Below, in pieces: positions 47,403-56,743 of a stretch of DNA of 64,000 nucleotides. Origin of the DNA: Dermatobacter hominis (GTDB taxonomy: Bacteria; Actinomycetota; Acidimicrobiia; Acidimicrobiales; Microtrichaceae); the NCBI RefSeq assembly GCF_020715685.1, contig NZ_CP085840.1, positions 558,001 through 622,000 of the forward strand, given 5' to 3'. The number at the start of each line of letters is the position of its first letter. Position 1 is the first letter of the stretch. The translations under genes were made by a program, and so were the position numbers. Under the pieces are notes generated by a model, which searched no databases, was not told where the DNA came from, and saw only the letters and a program-made list of their open reading frames with translations.

Positions 47403-48356
47403 TCAGGCGTTGAGCAGGTCCCGGGCGCCGGTGTCCGAGGACGGGTGGCGCAGCTTGGACATGGCGCGGGCCTCGATCTGGCGGATGCGCTCCCGGGTCA
47501 GGTCGAAGTGCTCGCCGACCTCCTCGAGCGTCCGGGGCTCGCCCCGGTCCAGGCCGAAGCGGAGCGAGAGGATCTCGCGCTCGCGGTCGTCGAGCGGCAT
47601 CATCAGCCGGCTGATCTGCGCCGGCAGGAGCGACTCGGCCGCGGCCTCGAACGGCGAGGCGGCCGTCGGGTCCTCGACGATGTCGCCGAGCTCGGCGTCG
47701 CCGTCCTCGCGCAGCGGCGTGGACAGCGACAGCGTGTCGGCGGCGAAGCGCAGGATCTCGGTGACCTTGTCCTCGGGCATGTCGAGGTCGGCGGCCAGCT
47801 CGGCCACGGTCGGGCGACGCCCGTAGGCGGTCTCGAGCCGGACCCGGGCCTTCTGGACGCGGGCGAGGTTGTCGCCGGCGTGGACCGGGAGCCGGATCGT
47901 GCGGTTGGTGTTGGCGATGCCCCGCGTCAGCGCCTGACGGATCCACCACGTGGCGTAGGTGGAGAACTTGAAGCCCTTGCGCCAGTCGAACTTCTCGACG
48001 GCGTGCATCAGGCCGAGGTTGCCCTCCTGGATGAGGTCGAGGAGGGGCATGCCCGACGCCTGGTACTTCTTGGCGATCGACACCACGAGCCGCAGGTTCG
48101 ACTGGACGAAGGAGCGCTCGGCCTCCTCGCCGGCCTTGACGAGCTTCCGCAGCTCACGCTTGCGGGACGGCGACAGGCTCCGCTCGTTGGCCTCCAGCTC
48201 GCCGGCCGCCTCCTTGCCCGTCTCCATGGCCTGGGCGAGGCGCGACTCGTCGTCCTTGGTCAGCAGCGGGTACTGACCGATCTCGCTGAGGTACAGCCGA
48301 ACGAGGTCTTCCTCATCGCGCTCTGCTCGCTGCTTTGCCACCTGCACACCTTTCAT
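47403..48356 (-). CDS. Principal-type (group 1/2) sigma-70 factor, short form
   Basis: The 317-residue protein has regions 1.2 to 4 but no long region 1.1. Region 1.2 is DLVRLYLSEIGQYPLLTKDDESRLAQAME. Region 2 has FVQSNLRLVVSIAKKY and LDLIQEGNLGLMHAVEKFDWRKGFKFSTYATWWIRQAL (-10 recognition). Region 3 has RPTVAELAADLDMPEDKVTEIL. Region 4 has LDDREREILSLRFGLDRGEPRTLEEVGEHFDLTRERIRQIEARAMSKLR (-35 recognition). ATG 48356 is chosen; GTG at 48377 and GTG nearer the KQRAERDEED stretch also fit. The match to the region-2 consensus is close to SigA/HrdB. It could be SigA itself or a SigB-like group 2 factor; the missing acidic N-terminus favours the latter, though some Acidimicrobiia may have short SigA. 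Confidence 0.93.
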   Translation of the reverse strand: MKGVQVAKQRAERDEEDLVRLYLSEIGQYPLLTKDDESRLAQAMETGKEAAGELEANERSLSPSRKRELRKLVKAGEEAERSFVQSNLRLVVSIAKKYQASGMPLLDLIQEGNLGLMHAVEKFDWRKGFKFSTYATWWIRQALTRGIANTNRTIRLPVHAGDNLARVQKARVRLETAYGRRPTVAELAADLDMPEDKVTEILRFAADTLSLSTPLREDGDAELGDIVEDPTAASPFEAAAESLLPAQISRLMMPLDDREREILSLRFGLDRGEPRTLEEVGEHFDLTRERIRQIEARAMSKLRHPSSDTGARDLLNA

Positions 48357-48476
48357 TGACGCCGGCTCTGCTGACACCTGGCGGGCTCGCTGGGATGTCG
48401 ATCCGATGGGACGTACGATCGCCGTCGGGACCTGCTCGCACCGCTGCCGGGCCCGGCAGCCGGGACCGAGGTTCCG

Positions 48477-48506
48477 GTGACGTGCGCAGCATGTGTGGGG
48501 TAGAGT
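48477..48506 (+). promoter_or_regulatory. Promoter GTGACG - 18 - TAGAGT
   Basis: GTGACG (48477-48482) and TAGAGT (48501-48506) are separated by 18 bases. They lie on the plus strand in the gap between the divergent sigma-factor and J-domain genes, with about 300 bases to the next gene start. Confidence 0.4.
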
Positions 48507-48705
48507 CCGCCGCCGCTCGGGGGAGGCCTCATGGTACGACGCGTGTCAAGGAGGTGACCGGTCGGATTCCCCTTGATCCGGCGCCGGTCGCGGGCCGTGT
48601 GGGACATGCACCTACCCGGAACGCCGGGATTCCAGCACTTCTCGGGCACCCAGGGTGGCACTGAGCACACTCACAGTGCCCTCCCCCTCCCTGAGCGCCG
48701 CTCAG
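48507..48705 (+). ncRNA. Candidate small RNA or structured leader with a tiny uORF
   Basis: Downstream of the promoter there is an ATG at 48531 with GGGGGAGG 4 bases before it. It opens an 8-codon ORF (MVRRVSRR) ending inside a second ribosome-site-like AAGGAGG (48548-48554). No convincing gene follows that second site. Two hairpins close the region: GGCACTG (48657-48663)/CAGTGCC (48674-48680) and CTGAGC (48691-48696)/GCTCAG (48700-48705). I know of no family matching it. It is either a short regulatory RNA or a leader of the J-domain gene. The sigma gene's own promoter must lie in 48357-48480. Confidence 0.3.
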
Positions 48706-48791
48706 GACCGCCGCATCGCGCCGCCGTCGGGCGTCCCGGTGGGGCGTCGCCGGCCCCCGGCCGCCCGGGAACCGGGCCGTCGGCGCGGAGG

Positions 48792-48797
48792 TAGCGT
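48792..48797 (+). promoter_or_regulatory. -10 box TAGCGT, leaderless start of J-domain gene
   Basis: TAGCGT ends 6 bases before the GTG at 48804. The overlapping GGAGG lies 12 bases from the GTG, which is too far for an ideal ribosome site. Confidence 0.45.
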
Positions 48798-48803
48798 GCG
48801 ACC

Positions 48804-49421
48804 GTGCAGGTCGACGAGGCACGTCGGGTCCTCGGCCTGGCCCCGGACGCAGAGATCGATGCCGTCGCGGTGCGCGCCAGCTACCGCCGCCTCGTCCGGA
48901 CCGCGCACCCCGACGTCAGCTCGCACCCCGACGCCGCGGCCCGGACCGCCCGGCTGACGCTCGCCTACCGGGTGCTCAGCCAGGCGCTCGCGACGGGCGC
49001 CCCGACCAGGGGCGCGCCGCCCCGTCCGCCGACGCCGCCGGCCGCCCGACCCGGGTCCCGCCCGGCGCCCACGCCGCGCCCCGGGCCACCGACGCCGCCG
49101 CGGCCCCGCATCGGTGTGCGGCTGCTCGACGACGAGTCGATCGCGGTCGAGGCCCCCGCCGAGGAGACGCTGATGCTCCTGCTCGACACCGCGCACTCGC
49201 TGGGCGAGATCAGCTACCTGGACCGGACCGCGGGTCTCGTCGAGGTGATCGTCGAGTTCGTCGAGGCCCCGACCAGCTCCGTGCTGTTCAGCCTGCAGGG
49301 CCGCGCCAACGGCACGACCGAGGTGTTCTGCACCGTGGAGCCGCTCAGCGGCGGCGAGGCGCCGCCCGCCGACGCGGTCACTCGCCTGGTGCTCGCGACC
49401 CTCCGCGACGAGCAGGGCTGA
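48804..49421 (+). CDS. J-domain (DnaJ-like) protein with Pro-rich linker and C-terminal unknown domain
   Basis: A 205-residue protein. Residues 1-60 are a J-domain: DEARRVLGLAPDAEIDAVAVRASYRRLVRTAHPDVSSHPDAAARTARLTLAYRVL, with the HPD tripeptide that activates DnaK. A Pro/Arg-rich linker (65-110) has PPRPPTPPAARPG-type repeats. The C-terminal 95 residues (IGVRLLDDESIAVEAPAEETLMLLLDTA onward) form an alpha/beta domain that I do not recognise but have seen in similar actinobacterial J-proteins. There is no zinc domain or Gly/Phe region, so it is a specialised co-chaperone, not DnaJ itself. Client and place of action are unknown. Confidence 0.88.
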   Translation: MQVDEARRVLGLAPDAEIDAVAVRASYRRLVRTAHPDVSSHPDAAARTARLTLAYRVLSQALATGAPTRGAPPRPPTPPAARPGSRPAPTPRPGPPTPPRPRIGVRLLDDESIAVEAPAEETLMLLLDTAHSLGEISYLDRTAGLVEVIVEFVEAPTSSVLFSLQGRANGTTEVFCTVEPLSGGEAPPADAVTRLVLATLRDEQG

Positions 49422-49425
49422 CGGC

Positions 49426-51012
<1,587 letters not shown>

Positions 51013-51019
51013 GCGCGCC

Positions 51020-51025
51020 ACGCTA
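51020..51025 (-). promoter_or_regulatory. -10 box TAGCGT, leaderless start of aldehyde dehydrogenase
   Basis: TAGCGT on the minus strand with a 7-base spacer to the ATG at 51012. No Shine-Dalgarno is present. Confidence 0.5.
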
Positions 51026-51089
51026 GACGGCCGACCCTCCCGACGTCCCCGGCGGACCTCCGCTCGCGCCCGCCGTCGGGCCGTCGGCG

Positions 51090-52052
51090 TCAGGCCAGGG
51101 CGTCGCGCAGGGCGAGGCAGATGCGGTCCACGGCGCGCCGGCCGATCTGCGTGGAGGTCATCTGCACGAAGGCGTGGATGGCGCCGTCGAAGCGCTCGGA
51201 CTCGACCGGGACGCCGGCCGCCTCGAGCGCGACGGCATAGGCCTCGCCCTCGTCGCGCAGCGGGTCGTACTCGGCGGTCAGCACCAGCGCGGGGGCCACG
51301 TCGGAGAGGTCCTCGACCCGCATCGGGTTCACCGACGGATCGGTCGGGTCGACGTCGGAGCTCCGCACGTAGTGATGCATGAAGAAGTCCATCGTCTCGG
51401 CGGTGAGGAGGTACCCCTCGCCGTTGGTCCGCAACGAGGCGAAGCGCTCGTGGTCGCCGACGAGGTCGGTGACCGGGTAGATCAGCACCTGGAGCCGCAG
51501 CGGCGGCAGGTCGGGCTCGGCCCGACGCCGCTCGGACCAGTGCAGCGCGGCGAGCGCCGCGAGGTTGCCCCCCGCCGAGTCGCCGCCCACCGCCACCCGA
51601 TCCGCGTCGATGCCGAGGCCGTCGGCCCGGGCGACCACGTCGGCGAGCGCGGCGTCGACGTCGTGCACGGCCGCTGGCGCGGGGTGCTCGGGGGCCAGTC
51701 GGTAGTCGACCGACACCACCACGGCCTCGGCGCCGACGGCGAGCTCGCGGCACAGCGCGTCGTGGGTGTCGAGCGACCCGATCACGAACCCGCCCCCGTG
51801 CAGGAACACGAGCGCGGGGGCCCGCTCCTCGGCCGGCAGGGCGACCGGGCGGTACCGCCGTGCCGGCAGCGGCCCGTCGGCGCCGGCGACCTCGATGTCC
51901 TCGACCTCGACGTCCTCGGGGCCCGTCCCGAACGCCGCGCACAGCAGGGCGAAGCCCTCCCTCGCCACCTCAGGACCCGCCTCCATGGGCGGGGGCGCCC
52001 CGGTCGCCGCGATCAGGTCCAGCACGGGCTGCAGCTCGTCGTCGACAGGCAA
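51090..52052 (-). CDS. Alpha/beta hydrolase of the HSL (hormone-sensitive lipase) family
   Basis: A 320-residue carboxylesterase. The oxyanion-hole motif HGGGFVIGS is near residue 85. The nucleophile elbow is VGGDSAGGNLAAL with Ser near 160, the acid is Asp in TAEYDPLRDEGEAYA, and the base is His in FDGAIHAFVQM. The line-up matches the HSL group (bacterial family IV). TTG at 52052 with a GGGGGGA site just before is the apparent start, which is unusual; no better ATG or GTG lies near. It hydrolyses short to medium acyl esters. It lies 77 bases upstream of the aldehyde dehydrogenase on the same strand, perhaps one operon. Confidence 0.92.
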   Translation of the reverse strand: MPVDDELQPVLDLIAATGAPPPMEAGPEVAREGFALLCAAFGTGPEDVEVEDIEVAGADGPLPARRYRPVALPAEERAPALVFLHGGGFVIGSLDTHDALCRELAVGAEAVVVSVDYRLAPEHPAPAAVHDVDAALADVVARADGLGIDADRVAVGGDSAGGNLAALAALHWSERRRAEPDLPPLRLQVLIYPVTDLVGDHERFASLRTNGEGYLLTAETMDFFMHHYVRSSDVDPTDPSVNPMRVEDLSDVAPALVLTAEYDPLRDEGEAYAVALEAAGVPVESERFDGAIHAFVQMTSTQIGRRAVDRICLALRDALA

Positions 52053-52147
52053 TGGTCCCCCCGGATCACCACTGGGCAGAACGACCCAACGTCCGCCGGG
52101 CCGGGAGGCTCAAGTCACGGAGCCTCCCTGCCGACACGGTACTTGTG

Positions 52148-52810
52148 ATGAAGCACCGCACCGCTCCCAGCGGGCGGGGGATCGGCGGTTGGCGGGGGAC
52201 CCGTCTCGGCCGCGTCTACCGCCACCGCCGCGCCCGCTCCGACCGCGGCGCGGCCCTGATCGAGGCGGCGATCATCCTGCCGGTGCTCATGATCTTCCTC
52301 CTCGGGATCATCGAGTTCGGCCTCGTGTACGCGACCGGCGCCACCGCCACCGGTGCGAGCCGCAGCGGCGCCCGCCTGGCCGCCGCGACCTTCGGGCCGA
52401 ACAAGGCGAACCTGACCCCCGCCGCCGGCGAGGTGGCGAACGCCGTGTCGGCCGACCTCACCGCGCTCACCAGCGCGGTGCCGATCGGGATGGTCGTGTA
52501 CCGGGTGAACCCGACGGGCACCGACGGCGCCCCGGTCGGCGGCTTCCCGTCCTCGAACGACACGATGAGCGGCGGCTGCACCGCTAACTGCTTCCGCTAC
52601 AAGTGGAACTCCAGCACCAAGAAGATGGAGGCCAACGGCGGGCCGGGCTGGGCCAACCCCGAGGTCTGCACCGCCGGCTCCATCGACAACGTCGGCGTCT
52701 GGGTGCTCATCCGCCACAGCTACCTGACCAAGCTGATCGGCCAGTACAACTACGTCGAGGGCAAGACGGTCATGCGGCTCGAGCCGGTCCCGACGGACCA
52801 GTGCACATGA
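52148..52810 (+). CDS. TadE-like pseudopilin-type protein
   Basis: A 220-residue protein. A basic N-terminus (HRRARSDRGAALIEAAIILPVLMIFLLGIIEFGLVY) gives a prepilin-like single helix; RGAALIEAAI holds the glycine cleavage position and conserved Glu of TadE/flp-type sequences. The outside domain has four cysteines (CTANCF, CTAGS, QCT) that may form disulfides. The stop overlaps the next gene's start (ATGA), so the two are translated together. It belongs to the Tad/Flp pilus accessory group, but no tadABCZ genes are in the window. Confidence 0.88.
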   Translation: MKHRTAPSGRGIGGWRGTRLGRVYRHRRARSDRGAALIEAAIILPVLMIFLLGIIEFGLVYATGATATGASRSGARLAAATFGPNKANLTPAAGEVANAVSADLTALTSAVPIGMVVYRVNPTGTDGAPVGGFPSSNDTMSGGCTANCFRYKWNSSTKKMEANGGPGWANPEVCTAGSIDNVGVWVLIRHSYLTKLIGQYNYVEGKTVMRLEPVPTDQCT

Positions 52811-54549
52811 GCCTCCGGCGGTCGGAGCACTCCGGGGGCGAGCCCGGGCGCATGCGGCGTCGCATCAAGCCGTGGCGGGAGCGCGATCGCAGGGAGCGCG
52901 GCATCGCCATGGTGTGGATGGCGCTGACCCTGCTCACGATGGTGCTGTTCGCCGGCTTCGCCGTCGACGTCTCGAACTGGTACCTCCGCGCCGAGCGCAT
53001 CCAGCGCGCCGCGGACGCCGGCGCCCTGGCCGGCGTCTCCTACCTGCCCGGCGACCTCGGCACCGCGACGACGCTCGCCAAGGACGTCAGCAAGCGCAAC
53101 GGCTACGCCGAGGGCGGCTCCCAGAACACGGCGATCGCCGTGACGCAGGAGGCCAACCCGAACCGGCTGCGGGTGAAGATCACCACCGACGTCCCGACCT
53201 TCTTCCTGGGGCTGATCGGGATGGACAAGCTCCGGATGACGCGCGGGGCGGTGGCCGAGTACGTCGCCCCGGTGCCGATGGGCTCGCCGGAGAACAAGCT
53301 CGGCAACGACCCGGCCCGGAGCCAGAACACGCCCCAGTTCTGGATCAACGTGGCCGGCCCGAACTCGACCAAGGAGTCGGGCGACCGCTACCAGGCCAAG
53401 AACTGCTCGACCAGCTACGCCAACTGCACCGGCACCGGCAACCCGGGCATCAACAACGACGACTACTCGTTCGACGGCTACTTCTTCTCGCTCAAGGTGA
53501 AGAGCGTCGTGGCGGGCCAGCCGCTCAACGTCCAGGTCTACGACCCGGCGTTCACCTACGTCGGCGACACGTGCGGGTCCAACATGCCCACGCAGGCCCA
53601 GGCCAACGCGCTGCAGGCGCTGCCGGGCAACCCCTACCCCGACGCGGCCTCGAGGTACGCCCCGGGGCTGACGACGTGGTGCACCGGCGACCAGGACATC
53701 GGCGGCAGGACCACCAGGACCACGTTCATCGTCCGGGCCCCCGACACCACCCCCTGGAACAACCTCGACAACCCGATCGTGTCGGGCTGCACGGTGACCA
53801 TGCCGTACTTCACCCCGGGAGAGAACGGGTTCGGGACGATCAACGAGATGCTGACGCCGACGAACGCGAAGTACAACGCGCAGTTCGCGTCGCTGTTCCG
53901 CCAGAACGTGACGGTCTGCAGCATCCCGGCGGCATCGGTCAAGACCGGCGACTACATCCTGCAGGTCCGCTCGAACGTGACGTCGGCGGCGCCGACGACC
54001 TACAGCTCGTCGGTGACCGACGGCGGCCACAACCGCATGTCGATCTTCACCGGCTTCGGGACCGCGGGACTGGCCGCGGTCGACGGCACGAACGTCACGA
54101 TCAACGCCCTCGGCCGCCTGCCGATCTACGCCAACGCCGACGCCGCCAACACCACCTTCTACCTCGCGCGGGTGCTCCCCTACGACGCCGGGCGGACCCT
54201 GCGGATCACGCTCTGGGACATGGGCGACGCCAGCCAGGCCGGCACGCTGCAGATCCTCCCGCCGGCCGAGTACGCCACCACCTTCGCAGGCTGCAAGTTC
54301 GCCAAGACGGGCACCGGCACGATGACCACCAGCGCCTCGACGTGCACGATCAGCAACGTGTCGAGCAGCACCGGCTTCAACGGTCAGCTCGTGACGATCG
54401 ACATCCCGATCCCGTCGGACTACGACTGCGACGACGACGTCGGGACCGGCTGCTGGATCAAGGTCCGCGCCGCCTTCCCTGCCGGAGTGAGCGACACGAC
54501 CACCTGGTCGGCCGCCATCCTCGGCAACCCGATCCGCATCGTCGAGTAG
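52807..54549 (+). CDS. TadG-like protein (TadE/G N-terminal segment with large exported domain)
   Basis: A 580-residue protein. N-terminal RRERGIAMVWMALTLLTMVLFAGFAVDVSNWYLRAERIQRAADAGALAGVSYLPGD is the TadG/pilus-assembly motif, a membrane helix followed by the ADAAALAG-type turn. The rest is extracellular, rich in Asn, Ser and Thr with many cysteines (CSTSYANCTGTGN, CGSN, CTGDQD, CTVTMP, DCDDDVGTGCW). The coding strand here is visibly less biased in GC than the neighbours. It could be a surface structural or adhesion protein paired with the TadE-like partner. The 480-residue outer domain is unrecognised. Confidence 0.85.
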   Translation: MSLRRSEHSGGEPGRMRRRIKPWRERDRRERGIAMVWMALTLLTMVLFAGFAVDVSNWYLRAERIQRAADAGALAGVSYLPGDLGTATTLAKDVSKRNGYAEGGSQNTAIAVTQEANPNRLRVKITTDVPTFFLGLIGMDKLRMTRGAVAEYVAPVPMGSPENKLGNDPARSQNTPQFWINVAGPNSTKESGDRYQAKNCSTSYANCTGTGNPGINNDDYSFDGYFFSLKVKSVVAGQPLNVQVYDPAFTYVGDTCGSNMPTQAQANALQALPGNPYPDAASRYAPGLTTWCTGDQDIGGRTTRTTFIVRAPDTTPWNNLDNPIVSGCTVTMPYFTPGENGFGTINEMLTPTNAKYNAQFASLFRQNVTVCSIPAASVKTGDYILQVRSNVTSAAPTTYSSSVTDGGHNRMSIFTGFGTAGLAAVDGTNVTINALGRLPIYANADAANTTFYLARVLPYDAGRTLRITLWDMGDASQAGTLQILPPAEYATTFAGCKFAKTGTGTMTTSASTCTISNVSSSTGFNGQLVTIDIPIPSDYDCDDDVGTGCWIKVRAAFPAGVSDTTTWSAAILGNPIRIVE

Positions 54550-54580
54550 CGCCGCCGCTCCCCGGGCGAAGGCGAGGCGA

Positions 54581-56038
54581 TCAGGCCTGGGCCCGGTCCC
54601 GCTCCCACTCGGCGATCCGCTCCCCCATGGGCGTCGACGGCGGACCGTCCGCGAACGGCCAGATCTCCTCGGCGATCGCCCGCCAGTTGGCGCGCGCCCG
54701 CAGGTCGCCGAACAGCGCGAACAGCCCCATGTTGATCCGCTGCACGATCACCATCGACGGCGGGAGGTTGGCCGCCTTCATGATCTCGGCGTGCGGTCCG
54801 CTCAGGTCGAAGAAGCGCCGCACCGAGTCAGACGACCACTCGGGCGTGATCTCCACGACGCTCGGCTCCATCACGAACTCGTAGAAGTGGCCGAAGTACT
54901 CGACCAGCTCGTCGTCCGACACGACCAGGTCGGGCGACAGCAGCCCGATCCGCTCGATGACCCGGCGGAAGCGCGGGATGTCGCGGTCGAGCACCATCGC
55001 CCGGATCATGTCCTCGAAGTCGCGCACCTCGTCGGGGGTGAAGCGCTTGCAGAGCCCGAAGTCGAGGAAGGTGATCCGCCCGCCCGGGTGGAAGAGGTAG
55101 TTGCCGGGGTGCGGGTCGCCGTTGAACGCGTGCAGCTGGTAGATGCCGCCGAAGGCGAACCGGTAGAGGCACTCGGCGGCGAGCTGGCGCTCCTCGTCGG
55201 GCCAACCGACCACCTCGGAGAACGGCGCGCCCTGCACGAGCTCGGTGGTGAGCACCCGCGCCGTCGACAGCTCGTCGAACACGGCGGGCACGTGGATGTA
55301 CGGGTGGCCGCGGTAGTGGTCGACGAAGATCCGCTGGTGGGCGGCCTCGATCCGGTAGTCGAGCTCCTCGACCAGCCGCTCGCGGAGCTCGGCCACGATC
55401 GGGCCCGGGTCCATGCCGGGGAACAGCAGGCCCATGACATTGAACAGCAGGTCGGTGTTCTCGAGGTCCGCGGCCACGGCCCGGTCGACGCCCGGGTACT
55501 GGACCTTCACCGCGACCGCGGCGCCGTCCCAGGTCACCGCCCGGTGCACCTGGCCGATCGACGCGGCGGCCAGCGGGACCGGGTCCCACTCCGCGAAGAC
55601 CTGCTCGGGCGCACCGCCGAGCTCGGCGCGCACCACCTGCTCGACCAGCTCGGGCGCCATCGGCGGCGCGTTCTGCTGGAGCTCGGCGAGCGCCTCCCGG
55701 ACCGGCTCGGGCAGGCCCTGGTCGAGGTAGCTGGCCATCTGGCCGAGCTTCATCAGCGCGCCCTTCATGCCGCCGAGCATCTCGGCGACCTGCTCCGCGC
55801 TGCGGAGCTGGAACTCGTCGGCGAGCTCCTTGCGCCGCTCCTCGTCGGCCAGCGCGGAGCGGGCCCGCATGGACACGTAGCTCGTGCCCGTGCGGGCGCC
55901 CATCCGGGCCATCGTCGCCGTGCGCCGGAGCTGGTCGGCGCGCACGCCGTCCCGGCGCGTCGCCGCCACCAGCGCGGCCGCCGCACCGGCGGCGCCGGCC
56001 ACCGCACCCGCCAGGGCGAGCGCCCTCCCGCGCCTCAT
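54581..56038 (-). CDS. ABC1/UbiB-family kinase-like protein
   Basis: A 485-residue protein with ATG at 56038 and GGGAG 5 bases before. It begins with an alanine-rich hydrophobic segment ([21 protein letters not shown]) that may anchor it. The KxGQ-type motif [32 protein letters not shown] is the N-lobe hallmark, followed by [21 protein letters not shown], the ExD region [12 protein letters not shown], and [31 protein letters not shown] (catalytic Asp and metal sites). The family helps quinone biosynthesis or lipid homeostasis as an atypical ATPase/kinase. The last 80 residues ([18 protein letters not shown]) are typical of actinobacterial members. It is next to the cyclophilin gene. Confidence 0.93.
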   Translation of the reverse strand: MRRGRALALAGAVAGAAGAAAALVAATRRDGVRADQLRRTATMARMGARTGTSYVSMRARSALADEERRKELADEFQLRSAEQVAEMLGGMKGALMKLGQMASYLDQGLPEPVREALAELQQNAPPMAPELVEQVVRAELGGAPEQVFAEWDPVPLAAASIGQVHRAVTWDGAAVAVKVQYPGVDRAVAADLENTDLLFNVMGLLFPGMDPGPIVAELRERLVEELDYRIEAAHQRIFVDHYRGHPYIHVPAVFDELSTARVLTTELVQGAPFSEVVGWPDEERQLAAECLYRFAFGGIYQLHAFNGDPHPGNYLFHPGGRITFLDFGLCKRFTPDEVRDFEDMIRAMVLDRDIPRFRRVIERIGLLSPDLVVSDDELVEYFGHFYEFVMEPSVVEITPEWSSDSVRRFFDLSGPHAEIMKAANLPPSMVIVQRINMGLFALFGDLRARANWRAIAEEIWPFADGPPSTPMGERIAEWERDRAQA

Positions 56039-56066
56039 GGCTGCTCCCGACGCCCCGGACCGACGA

Positions 56067-56618
56067 TCAGCTCTCGGTGATCGTCACGCTCTCGATGACG
56101 ACGTCGTCCTTCGGGCGGTCGCCGGGGCCCGTGGGCACCTTCTCGAGCGTCGACAGCACGTCGAAGCCGTCGATGAGCTTGCCGAACAGCGAGTAGTTGG
56201 GCGGCAGCGTCACGCCGTGGGCACCGGACACGATGAAGAACTGGCTGCCGTTGGTGTTGGGTCCGGCGTTGGCCATCGCCAGGGAGCCGATCTCGTACTT
56301 GCCGGGCTCGGGGAGCTCGTCGGCGAAGCGGTAGCCGGGACCACCGCGACCGGAGCCCTCGGGGCAGCCGCCCTGGATCATGAACTCGCGGATGATCCGG
56401 TGGAAGATCAGGCCGTCGTAGTAGTGGTACCGGGCCAGCGACACGAAGTTGTTGACCGTCTTCGGCGCCCGCTGCGGGTACAGGTACGCGGTCATCGTCC
56501 CGTGGTTGGTCACGATCTCGGCCGTGTAGCTCTTCTCGGGGTCGATGCACATCGGCATCTCCCCGTCGAAGCTGGTCTGGCGGGGGGAGGATCCGTCGGC
56601 AGCGGGGCAGTCGGTCAT
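56067..56618 (-). CDS. Peptidyl-prolyl cis-trans isomerase (cyclophilin type)
   Basis: A 183-residue single-domain cyclophilin. ATG at 56618 with GAGGAG 7 bases before; TAGGGT at 56664-56669 may be its -10 box. After a 25-residue lead the domain is clear: YTAEIVTNHGTMTAYLYPQRAPKTVNNFVSLARYHYYDGLIFHRIIREFMIQGGCPEGSGRGGPGYRF, then MANAGPNTNGSQFFIVSGAH and YSLFGKLIDGFDVLSTLE. Arg in FHRI and Phe in QFF are the active-site residues. There is no signal peptide, so it acts in the cytosol as a folding helper. It is 28 bases from the UbiB-like gene on the same strand. Confidence 0.95.
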   Translation of the reverse strand: MTDCPAADGSSPRQTSFDGEMPMCIDPEKSYTAEIVTNHGTMTAYLYPQRAPKTVNNFVSLARYHYYDGLIFHRIIREFMIQGGCPEGSGRGGPGYRFADELPEPGKYEIGSLAMANAGPNTNGSQFFIVSGAHGVTLPPNYSLFGKLIDGFDVLSTLEKVPTGPGDRPKDDVVIESVTITES

Positions 56619-56743
56619 CGGGGCACTCCTCGGGTCGGCGAAGGTCGGAACCGGGACCGGCGCACCCTAGTGCCGGGGCCGCCGACCGCCCGGACACGGG
56701 TCGAGGCCCGCTCCCCCGGCGGCGGACCCCCTCAGCGGCCGCG

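Noticed and set aside
48353-48670. A 105-codon minus-strand ORF in the gap upstream of the J-domain gene
   Set aside because: It overlaps the sigma-factor start region, has no ribosome site and no known motif. The candidate RNA on the plus strand explains the region better.
48573-48794. A 73-codon plus-strand ORF from TTG
   Set aside because: The start is poor and the ribosome-site-like AAGGAGG is 18 bases away. The peptide is Pro/Arg/Gly-rich with no family. It is kept only as part of the RNA candidate.
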